Positions 1 through 5,527 of a stretch of 5,527 nt of DNA are shown one piece after another. This DNA comes from Candidatus Zipacnadia bacterium (GTDB lineage Bacteria > Armatimonadota > Zipacnadia > Zipacnadales > Zipacnadaceae). Positions within the stretch are counted from its first letter, which is position 1. Every line of letters begins with the position of its first letter. The stretch spans positions 1 to 5,527 of the forward strand of contig JALGTD010000116.1 of assembly GCA_029821515.1 (NCBI GenBank), given 5' to 3'. The notes below the pieces were generated by a model, which saw only the letters and a list, made by a program, of their open reading frames with translations, made no database searches and had not been told where the DNA came from. A program made the position numbers and the translations under genes.

Positions 1-259
1 GCGCCATCTGGTTCAAGCTGGTGAAGCTAAACGGATCGAGTTCCGGATGCGGTATAATGCGTACGTCCGGGCTTTCGCGCACTGTCACCGAAGCCCAGAA
101 GTCTTTGATCATCACTGCCAGGGTCTTCCCGCCGAACCCATCGGAGGGATTGCCCAGCAGCCCGATTCGTGAACCGACGAACTTGCGAATCACCGGAGAG
201 TTCCACACCTTCTGACTATAGGTAACTGGCACCGAAAAGCGATTGCAGCCGATATTCAT
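1..259 (-). CDS. GHMP-family sugar kinase, glucuronokinase-like, N-terminal part (runs off left edge)
   Basis: Translating the minus strand from the ATG at 259 gives 86 codons with no stop before the window edge, so only the N-terminus is visible. Residues 31-46 read RIGLLGNPSDGFGGKT, the first conserved block of GHMP kinases in the form I associate with plant glucuronokinases (ARVGLLGNPSD..yGrT). The following FWASV (residues 54-58), IIPHPELD (68-75) and FTSL (79-82) also match my memory of that family. Glucuronokinase phosphorylates D-glucuronate with ATP at C1, giving a precursor for UDP-glucuronate. The ATP-binding PxxxGLGSSAA block and the C-terminal half lie outside the window. The start is supported by GGAGGG at 264-269, four bases before the ATG. 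The protein looks cytosolic, with no signal peptide. It follows the glycosidase gene after a 234-nt gap on the same strand, so it may have its own promoter. GHMP family membership is firm; the exact substrate is inferred and could be another uronate or sugar. Confidence 0.82.
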   Translation of the reverse strand, partial: MNIGCNRFSVPVTYSQKVWNSPVIRKFVGSRIGLLGNPSDGFGGKTLAVMIKDFWASVTVRESPDVRIIPHPELDPFSFTSLNQMA

Positions 260-263
260 TGTA

Positions 264-269
264 CCCTCC
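264..269 (-). promoter_or_regulatory. Shine-Dalgarno of the GHMP kinase
   Basis: The minus strand reads GGAGGG four bases upstream of the ATG at 259. This fixes the start of a gene whose stop codon lies outside the window. Confidence 0.75.
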
Positions 270-302
270 GCCGGGGTTGTGGTCAATGTCGTCTGTCAGC
301 TA

Positions 303-330
303 GGCAACAGTACGCTACAAACGTGTTGCC
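303..330. repeat. Inverted repeat GGCAACA-N14-TGTTGCC upstream of the kinase
   Basis: Perfect 7-bp arms lie at 303-309 and 324-330, separated by 14 bases. The arm centres are 21 bp apart, about two helical turns, which would suit a dimeric DNA-binding protein. A small nested GTA-CGC-TAC stem (310-318) means the RNA could also fold as a hairpin. The element ends 44 bp before the kinase start codon, so it is placed either as an operator or as a 5'-UTR structure. On the minus strand no run of T follows it, so it is not a typical terminator. The function is inferred from position only; a 7-bp repeat can arise by chance. Confidence 0.4.
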
Positions 331-451
331 AGCAGGGAGGGGCCCGCAATTGCCGTGCCGAGGAAGGGCTGTCCCCCTGTGCAGATACAGTGGGTCTATT
401 CCAGGCTGTAGCCTCTTTGCTGGTCTACCTTGACGACAAGCCTTAACGACG

Positions 452-469
452 GCAACGGTGGTGAGTTGC
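452..469. repeat. Short inverted repeat GCAAC-N8-GTTGC downstream of the glycosidase
   Basis: Five-base arms at 452-456 and 465-469 flank an 8-base loop, about 25 bases past the glycosidase stop codon. In the transcript this is a small stem-loop. It lacks a U-tract and is weak for a rho-independent terminator. Its core GCAAC/GTTGC is the same as in the inverted repeat at 303-330, so the two may be related sites. The remainder of 260-493 shows no coding potential, tRNA or clear -35/-10 pair. Confidence 0.25.
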
Positions 470-493
470 TATTGGTATTCGGGAGTTTCGTGC

Positions 494-2656
494 TTACTGC
501 TTTGGCCCCAGCACTACCGGCCAGACACCACTGCCCAGTGGAATAATCTGGTCCCGCTTGACCAGTATGACACTGCGAGGTGCTAGTGTATGTTCCTCTA
601 ATTTGTCGTTGCTGCGGACCTGTATGGTTGCGTGGGCATCGAGCCGGTTATGCAGTGCGTACCCCTTGGAGTAGCGGACGATTTCGCATCCCGAAGCGAA
701 GTAAGGCTCTTGCACCGCTTTCTCCCATGCTGGCTCGAACTCGCCGGGGCGGCTGGGCTGACCAGCATTCAATGATGCCATCGATATGCCCGCCCGTCTG
801 GCGAATAGAGCTTCGTGGATCTTGCGCATTAGCGGATCTGTAGAATTGGGTGATGACCAGGCTAGAGCGCTACAGAAAATCGCGTAGCCCTTGCCGAAAC
901 GGTTTACGTACAAGCCCTGTCCGCCAGGACCCTTGAGAGCTGCCTTGGACGTTGAGGGTGTCGCATCCAGCACCATCTCGTGGAGCTTCTGGGTGGCGTC
1001 AACATCCTTCCGCAGACCGCCCAGCAGCTCACTGTACGCGCCGGTGGCCACCCACCGGCCTGGAGCGGCGTAGCTGACTTTCAAGCCGCGAATACCAAAG
1101 AGTCTCTTTGCCTGATCGGTCATGCCAGTGACTACCTTGCCTGCTTGCACGCAGCCAAAGCCGATATCTGCGAGTAGAACACCACCGCCATGGACATACT
1201 CCGCGAGCCGATCCATCTGCTCTGTGCTGAGGTCTGCTGTGAACGGAGCCAGAATCACCCCGTAGTCAGCCAGATCATCTCGGTCCAGGTGGCGGTTCGT
1301 CAGATAGTCTATTTGTCCGTATTTCGTGCCGTACTTCAGCTCGCGGAAGAGCGCTATCGGCTCCTTGCTTGGGTAGCGCAGCACGCCGTACACCTGGGAA
1401 AGTGCGCCCCAGCCCTCAGCATAAGGTTGGTACATCACTGCTATTGTAGGGCGAGGCAGCATTTCGAAGATGCCCGAGGCTTCCAGCATGCGAATAGTCA
1501 TTCCACACATGTCAATGCGCTCTGTACTACTGCTACGATCACCTGTGCGGTTGTCCACACCCAGGAACGACCACGGCCAAAAGGTAACGCCGGCAGCGCC
1601 ATGAAGGGCGGACTCCACCATCCAACCACGAATTACACGAGCGTCTAGGTGCCAATTGTAGCTGCTGGAATTCTCCGACAGTAGCATCTGCATAGCTGGC
1701 CGAAGATTCGGCCCACGACCGATATCCACCATCCAGACGTGATGGGTGTTGTAGTCATGCCCGGAGTTCCCGGGATAGAAATCGAAGAACGCACCCCAGG
1801 TTGTGGGAATCTGCGTCGCCGCCCAACCTATATTATTCGCTCCGCTCCAGATCGGCGTAATTGGGTCAACCTCGCGGATGACAGCCTCAAACTGCTCGTT
1901 AGCGTAGGCGATATGATTCACCTTGAATCGGGCTGAATCAAAGGCTTTGGGACCAATACCAAAGGGAAACGCGGGGGTCACCATGCTCTTCTCTGGCCGA
2001 CCGTGCCCATCGCGCTGATATTCAAGTTTGATCTGGTCGAAATCGCTGAAGTCACTGCTCCATGCAGCATTCAGAGCTTTGATTGAATCGTATTCATTCT
2101 TTAGAAACACCCGAAATGCCTCGTCCGAGTAGGACAAAGCATCAGCTAACTCGTCCGAGAAACACCATCCGATGAGGTTCGTCACACCGCGATAACGTCT
2201 GACAATCGCTTGCACATAATCGCGCCAACTCCGGTCAAAGGCCCACGGTACTTCGCCGGCGTGGGCGTGTATGCTGTTGTGGATATAGATGATGACGTAG
2301 AGACCTCGTTCCTTGATGTTAAGGAGCACATTGTCCCAGGCTCTGAACTGCTGTTCGAGGGGAGCATCATCGCCAGGACCAGGATAACCCAGTTCCGCAA
2401 AGACCGTGTTGAATCCCGCCCGCCGATAGTTAGGATCCTGGCCCGAGGTTAGGTTCGCCCAGAACAACGGCTGGGGCTCGTCATCGATGAGCAACATGAT
2501 CTTGCCCGAAGGCGCTCGTGCAATACAAGCTTCAACCTTGTGCCCGGCGCAAAGCTGCTCAAGGGGCGTCAGTGCTGTCTCGGCCCGGATTCCTGCAGTG
2601 GCAAGAGCTAAGAGCAGAATCGTGCACGTCAGGGATAGCTTGTCATACTCTTTCAT
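494..2656 (-). CDS. Exported GH42-like glycoside hydrolase (beta-galactosidase-type, clan GH-A)
   Basis: A 720-residue protein, close to the usual GH42 size. Residues 1-25 form a signal peptide (charged start, hydrophobic 8-22, likely cleavage after GIRA), so it acts in the periplasm or outside. A TIM barrel follows: YRRAGFNTVFAELGY (77-91) matches the early GH42 strand, and LIGWCFSDEL (161-170) is the acid/base strand with E169 as proton donor. The segment after it (AFRVFLKNEYDSIKALNAAW, 180-199) is the typical GH42 continuation with LNaaW. E328 in LLSENSSSYNW is the likely nucleophile. Residues about 400-520 resemble the flavodoxin-like trimerisation domain (ILAPFTADLSTEQMDRL, then YVHGGGVLL), and a small beta domain closes the protein. 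The residue before the acid/base is Asp168, not the usual Asn. The ATG lies 12 nt after the lptD stop, with GGAGAG at 2663-2668, so co-transcription is likely. The family-level call is good; substrate unknown (galactoside, other glycoside, or envelope glycan). Confidence 0.85.
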   Translation of the reverse strand: MKEYDKLSLTCTILLLALATAGIRAETALTPLEQLCAGHKVEACIARAPSGKIMLLIDDEPQPLFWANLTSGQDPNYRRAGFNTVFAELGYPGPGDDAPLEQQFRAWDNVLLNIKERGLYVIIYIHNSIHAHAGEVPWAFDRSWRDYVQAIVRRYRGVTNLIGWCFSDELADALSYSDEAFRVFLKNEYDSIKALNAAWSSDFSDFDQIKLEYQRDGHGRPEKSMVTPAFPFGIGPKAFDSARFKVNHIAYANEQFEAVIREVDPITPIWSGANNIGWAATQIPTTWGAFFDFYPGNSGHDYNTHHVWMVDIGRGPNLRPAMQMLLSENSSSYNWHLDARVIRGWMVESALHGAAGVTFWPWSFLGVDNRTGDRSSSTERIDMCGMTIRMLEASGIFEMLPRPTIAVMYQPYAEGWGALSQVYGVLRYPSKEPIALFRELKYGTKYGQIDYLTNRHLDRDDLADYGVILAPFTADLSTEQMDRLAEYVHGGGVLLADIGFGCVQAGKVVTGMTDQAKRLFGIRGLKVSYAAPGRWVATGAYSELLGGLRKDVDATQKLHEMVLDATPSTSKAALKGPGGQGLYVNRFGKGYAIFCSALAWSSPNSTDPLMRKIHEALFARRAGISMASLNAGQPSRPGEFEPAWEKAVQEPYFASGCEIVRYSKGYALHNRLDAHATIQVRSNDKLEEHTLAPRSVILVKRDQIIPLGSGVWPVVLGPKQ

Positions 2657-2662
2657 GGTGGT

Positions 2663-2668
2663 CTCTCC
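2663..2668 (-). promoter_or_regulatory. Shine-Dalgarno of the glycosidase, inside the lptD-glycosidase junction
   Basis: The minus strand reads GGAGAG directly after the lptD TAA stop and six bases before the glycosidase ATG. The whole gap is 12 bases, leaving no room for a promoter or terminator between the genes. A promoter inside the lptD 3' end cannot be excluded. Confidence 0.7.
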
Positions 2669-5122
2669 TTAGAAATACTGCCCCGGGCCGCTTTGGAACA
2701 GAGCGCCGCTGCGGCCGATACCGAGGATGCGCTCGGGCGCGGGGAAGGCCTTAATACCCAGATTGAAGCGGAACTCATCCAGCGATTTGCTGTAGGCCAC
2801 CGAGGCAACCAGGCAGTGCAGATCGCGGGTGAGCTGGACATCAAAGGTGCTGAAATCCTTGCGGTAGCCGCTGTAGCCGGTCAGCAGTTCAATCCGCCAC
2901 CAGCGATGCCAGCGCCAATCTAACTCCATAGTGGCGCGGGTCAGTTGGCTGCGATCCAGGTCATATTGGGTGCTGGCAGTCAGATACAAGCGATCATTGG
3001 GCTTAACCTGCCGCCAGCGCAGGCTCAGGGGCCGCCAGCAGGCGTACTCCAGGCTGTAACCGCTTTGCAGCTCCAGCTTCGAGGAGGCGCTGGGCATATA
3101 TTCGGTGCGCAGTAGCACATCCCGCCAGCGGTCGCTGATAAAGTCATACCCGCTGGACAGAAAGATGCGGGAGTGGTCGGGGCGCAGTTGCGCTGCCTCC
3201 CAGTATACGCTGTGGCTGCGTCCGCCGTAGTCCAGGCGCAGCGGAGCATATCCCCGCCGGTCCTGGTATCCGTAGCGCAGACGGGTAGCCCAGTCGCCCC
3301 CCCACTGTTGGCGCGCAGTGGCATTGAAGCTGGTAATGTAGATGGCTGAGCCCTCGTCGTAGAAGGCTTGCAGGTAGCGCCCGGACATATCCAGGCGGCA
3401 CCGCGGGCTGATCTGCCGCTCGCCACCGCCGAAGCGGGTATCAATCGCCGCCCGCGCCACGCTGATATCGTCTGGCTCCTGCTGGTAGCTGCCCAGTTGA
3501 ACCGTGCTACGAAAGGGTACCCGCCCCAGCAGCTTGTAGTCGCCCAGGCGACGCGTGTCGGTATTGACGGTTAGCTCCGGCAGGCGGTTAAGCGCAAAGT
3601 AGTTGTCACCCGTGTAGGCGGCGCCGTCCAGGTCGTAGCGATTATCGGCAGTGAGTTGCCAGTCGAAACGCTTGCCGCTGTGGTAGTAGTCAAATTCGGC
3701 ATCCAGTTCATCATCGGGTACCTCGCCGAAGCTACGCCGGCTGGCATTAGTGCGCAGGCTCCAGCGGCTCTGCGGCCCCAGTCGCTGCTGGTGGCGGAAG
3801 TTGGCCACGTACTGCCGGCTCGTACTATAGGCACTGGCAGAGGCTGAGCGGCGTAGACTCAGCACCGAGTCAGCGCTGGTCACCCGGCGGTTCAGGGTTA
3901 GATCCACGGAATCGGAGGCGCTGGTGCCGAAATATCCGCTGTTTTGTTGATAGCTCCCCCGTAGATTAGAGCGTAGCTGGGGTGTGAGCTGGTATTCGTG
4001 GAAAATGCGGCTGGTCAGTGCGCCCTGGGAGGGCTCGAAGAATACTGAGCCCTCTCCGCGCTGCCGGTCACTGTCTATGTAGTGAGTCAGACCCAGACCA
4101 ACGCCGCGACTCTGGGTAAGATTCAGCTTGGCCAGTCCCGAGGCCGCCTGCCCTGCCAAATACAGGTACGCGAACTTGGCATAGTAGCCTTCCACGGGGT
4201 TCTGGCCTATCTCAGGCAGGATGCGGTTCTTGTTTTCTTCCAGTGACAGCACCAGATTAAAGGGAAGGCGAATCAGCCCATAGCCCAGCAGGTTAATGCT
4301 GGGCTTTTCCAGGACTACTTTGTCGCCCTGGCGCAGCTCAACATGCCGCGAGCGCAGGGCGTAATGTGGGTGCTTCAGTTCACAGGAAGTGAATTGGCCC
4401 TCAAACACCTCCACCAAATCGCCACCCGGGTGAGAGACAATTTGCTTCCCTTCCAGGTAAAGTGGCTCCTGAACCTGTCCAGCGTCAAAGAACTCCGGCT
4501 CGATCTTCGTGCGGCCTTCGTACAGTTCCCACTCTTCGTCTTCCAGGTCTACTAACAGGCGCTCTCCCCGCGAAGTCTGGTGGGGTGTCTCGATGCGCAG
4601 GTTGCCGTGGACCATCGCCTGCTCGCCGTCCTCGTCAATCTCCACCACATCGGCGTAGACGGTCATATCCTCCATCCGCAGGACAACATTGCCCTCGCCG
4701 ATGATAGCGCCGGCTTCATAGTGAAAGTCATCGGCCTGGAAGATGACTTTGTCATCGGTTGGCTCAGGCGGAAAGGGCTGCCCGTCAGCGGCCTCAGCGG
4801 TGGGCGGCTCACTGGTCGGTGGCGGAGGCTGTTCAGGAATCTGCGGAGGCTCTCGCAGAGTCTCGTCAGTGCTGCCGGCTTCCGGTGTCGTGACCTCCGG
4901 CTCAGCCGGCGGCGGAGGAATATCGGGTCGCTGGTCTAAATCCGACGATGACTGAGTTGGTTGCGGGCTTGGTTCTTGGTTGGGTTTGACGACGCGCTGA
5001 AGCTCAGCGCAGTGACTCACGCCTGGCATGACAACCACTGTCGGCACGGTAATCAGTCCGGCCAATAGCAGTGCCGAATACCACCGCCTCCGACCAGTTG
5101 TCGCATCGCTTACACCGGCCAA
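2669..5122 (-). CDS. lptD: LPS-assembly outer membrane protein LptD (OstA/Imp)
   Basis: LptD inserts lipopolysaccharide into the outer leaflet of the outer membrane, with the lipoprotein LptE as plug. This 817-residue protein (E. coli: 784) has a signal peptide at about 1-39 (RRR at 11-13, then a hydrophobic core, ending GVSHCAEL). A Pro/Glu/Ser/Thr-rich spacer covers about 46-123. An LptA/OstA jelly-roll domain follows at about 125-235 (VIFQADDFHYEAG, GNVVLRMEDMTVYADVVEID, MVHGNLRIE). FTSCELKHPHYALRSRHVEL (244-263) corresponds to the conserved region around E. coli Cys173, and ILPEIGQNPVEGYYAKFAYLYL (301-322) to the IP.IGyss..G.y...pYy block that opens the barrel. Alternating aromatic and polar strands run to the end, and the last residue is Phe, the usual outer-membrane barrel signal. 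The start is TTG, with GGAGG seven bases upstream and an in-frame TGA immediately before it. It lies downstream of an LptF/G permease gene and is followed by a glycosidase. Confidence 0.9.
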   Translation of the reverse strand: MAGVSDATTGRRRWYSALLLAGLITVPTVVVMPGVSHCAELQRVVKPNQEPSPQPTQSSSDLDQRPDIPPPPAEPEVTTPEAGSTDETLREPPQIPEQPPPPTSEPPTAEAADGQPFPPEPTDDKVIFQADDFHYEAGAIIGEGNVVLRMEDMTVYADVVEIDEDGEQAMVHGNLRIETPHQTSRGERLLVDLEDEEWELYEGRTKIEPEFFDAGQVQEPLYLEGKQIVSHPGGDLVEVFEGQFTSCELKHPHYALRSRHVELRQGDKVVLEKPSINLLGYGLIRLPFNLVLSLEENKNRILPEIGQNPVEGYYAKFAYLYLAGQAASGLAKLNLTQSRGVGLGLTHYIDSDRQRGEGSVFFEPSQGALTSRIFHEYQLTPQLRSNLRGSYQQNSGYFGTSASDSVDLTLNRRVTSADSVLSLRRSASASAYSTSRQYVANFRHQQRLGPQSRWSLRTNASRRSFGEVPDDELDAEFDYYHSGKRFDWQLTADNRYDLDGAAYTGDNYFALNRLPELTVNTDTRRLGDYKLLGRVPFRSTVQLGSYQQEPDDISVARAAIDTRFGGGERQISPRCRLDMSGRYLQAFYDEGSAIYITSFNATARQQWGGDWATRLRYGYQDRRGYAPLRLDYGGRSHSVYWEAAQLRPDHSRIFLSSGYDFISDRWRDVLLRTEYMPSASSKLELQSGYSLEYACWRPLSLRWRQVKPNDRLYLTASTQYDLDRSQLTRATMELDWRWHRWWRIELLTGYSGYRKDFSTFDVQLTRDLHCLVASVAYSKSLDEFRFNLGIKAFPAPERILGIGRSGALFQSGPGQYF

Positions 5123-5129
5123 TCACAAG

Positions 5130-5134
5130 CCTCC
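5130..5134 (-). promoter_or_regulatory. Shine-Dalgarno that decides the TTG start of lptD
   Basis: GGAGG on the minus strand sits seven bases before TTG at 5120-5122. The codon just upstream in frame is TGA (5123-5125), so no earlier start exists. The next in-frame Met is residue 32, inside the signal peptide, and starting there would destroy it. A GTG at 5124-5126 is out of frame. TTG is therefore the only sensible start. Confidence 0.75.
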
Positions 5135-5183
5135 GCTCGGCTAGCTCGTGCGTAAGGTCTCTACATTATCTGCAAGCAATAGT

Positions 5184-5527
5184 CTACCGCTGCCGCCAGA
5201 TAGTCAGCAGGCTAGCTGCTACAATGGTGCCATTGAGCAGCCATCCTGACACCGCCGGCGGCAGACTCCCCGCATTGCCCAGCATCCGCAGCCACAGCAT
5301 CAGTACATAATAGACAAAGACCACCAGCAATGTTATGAGCACACCGGCCAACTGCTGGCTGGTGCTGAAGTATTGAGTGATGGCGCCGGCCAGCAGAGCA
5401 AATACCAGGCACGAGAAGGCCAGGGCTATTCGCCAGTGTATCTCCACGGCAAAACGCCGCCCGTAGCCGGCGTGCTGCTGCTCGCGCTCTCGCCACCTCT
5501 CAATCAGCTCCCCGAATCTCATCGTCT
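5184..5527 (-). CDS. LptF/LptG-family LPS export permease, C-terminal part (5' end outside window)
   Basis: The reading frame is open to the right edge, so the Met at 5522 is probably internal. The visible 113 residues match the C-terminal membrane half of the YjgP/YjgQ (LptF/LptG) family. A conserved FGELIERWRERE stretch leads to FAVEIHWRIALAFSCLVFALLAG, the family's 'vE.hkR.alpfaclvfallg' signature. Three membrane segments follow, at about residues 31-50, 57-80 and 88-108 counted from that Met, with YYVLMLWLRMLGNAGSLPPAVSGWL between the last two. LptF and LptG form the inner-membrane part of the LptB2FG ABC exporter that extracts LPS towards LptC/A/D. The C-terminus alone does not separate LptF from LptG, and many non-proteobacterial diderms carry a single annotated copy, so no symbol is given. 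It ends with TAG, 61 nt before the lptD start, and is probably in the same operon. Confidence 0.85.
   Translation of the reverse strand, partial: TMRFGELIERWREREQQHAGYGRRFAVEIHWRIALAFSCLVFALLAGAITQYFSTSQQLAGVLITLLVVFVYYVLMLWLRMLGNAGSLPPAVSGWLLNGTIVAASLLTIWRQR

Noticed and set aside
21..215. Open frame on the plus strand
   Set aside because: It lies antisense to the GHMP kinase, whose minus-strand translation has clear family motifs; the plus-strand peptide has none.
340..353. Adjacent palindromes GGGCCC and GCAATTGC
   Set aside because: Both are short restriction-site-like palindromes that are expected by chance, with no repeat elsewhere in the gap.
409..420. AGGCTGTAGCCT palindrome as a terminator after the glycosidase
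   Set aside because: The stem is very short with a tiny loop, and no T-run follows on the minus strand.
243..446. Open frame on the plus strand across the intergenic gap
   Set aside because: It begins with a non-ATG codon without a convincing ribosome site, overlaps the kinase start antisense, and its peptide shows no recognisable domain.
1190..1648. A 152-codon open frame on the plus strand
   Set aside because: It is antisense to the catalytic barrel of the glycosidase and looks like a coding shadow of a GC-rich gene.
3025..3444. A 139-codon minus-strand open frame inside lptD
   Set aside because: It is in another frame of lptD; the lptD frame is continuous through it and gives proper barrel strands, so neither overlap gene nor frameshift is needed.
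5109..5122. LptD as a lipoprotein, using Cys38 as lipobox cysteine
   Set aside because: The residues before Cys38 are V-S-H; histidine at -1 does not fit the lipobox, and LptD is a barrel protein released by ordinary signal peptidase.
5165..5170. GATAAT on the minus strand as a -10 box before lptD
   Set aside because: At 16-18 bp spacing the upstream hexamers (GCAGCG and neighbours) do not resemble TTGACA, so an independent lptD promoter is not supported.

Overview
The window carries four protein-coding genes, all on the minus strand. They are described here in transcription order, from high to low coordinates. The first and last are cut by the window edges. The set suggests a Gram-negative (diderm) bacterium that exports LPS, because two components of the lipopolysaccharide transport (Lpt) pathway sit side by side. 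No sequence feature fixes the phylum. A moderately GC-rich genome with a GH42-like secreted glycosidase and a plant-type glucuronokinase homologue beside lpt genes would fit an Armatimonadota-like or other PVC/FCB-type environmental lineage, but that is a guess.

Layout. (1) 5184-5527: the C-terminal third of an LptF/LptG-type inner-membrane permease, 5' end outside the window. (2) 5123-5183: a 61-nt gap with a strong Shine-Dalgarno and a TTG start. (3) 2669-5122: LptD (OstA/Imp), the outer-membrane LPS translocon, with a signal peptide, an unusually long proline-rich spacer, an LptA-like jelly-roll domain, and a beta-barrel ending in phenylalanine. (4) 494-2656: an exported GH42-like glycoside hydrolase whose ATG lies 12 nt after the lptD stop, so it is almost certainly co-transcribed with lptD. 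(5) 260-493: a 234-nt intergenic region with two small inverted repeats sharing a GCAAC/GTTGC core, and no convincing rho-independent terminator. (6) 1-259: the first 86 codons of a GHMP-superfamily sugar kinase, closest by motif to glucuronokinase, running off the left edge.

How the genes may work together. The LptFG-type permease extracts LPS from the inner membrane and LptD inserts it in the outer leaflet. The glycosidase following lptD would act in the periplasm or outside the cell. The kinase would make a sugar-1-phosphate, probably glucuronate-1-phosphate, which is a precursor of UDP-uronic acids used in envelope polysaccharide. The region therefore reads as an envelope glycan neighbourhood. 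The link of the glycosidase to LPS is inferred from gene order only. No RNA genes, mobile elements, CRISPR arrays or phage genes were seen.
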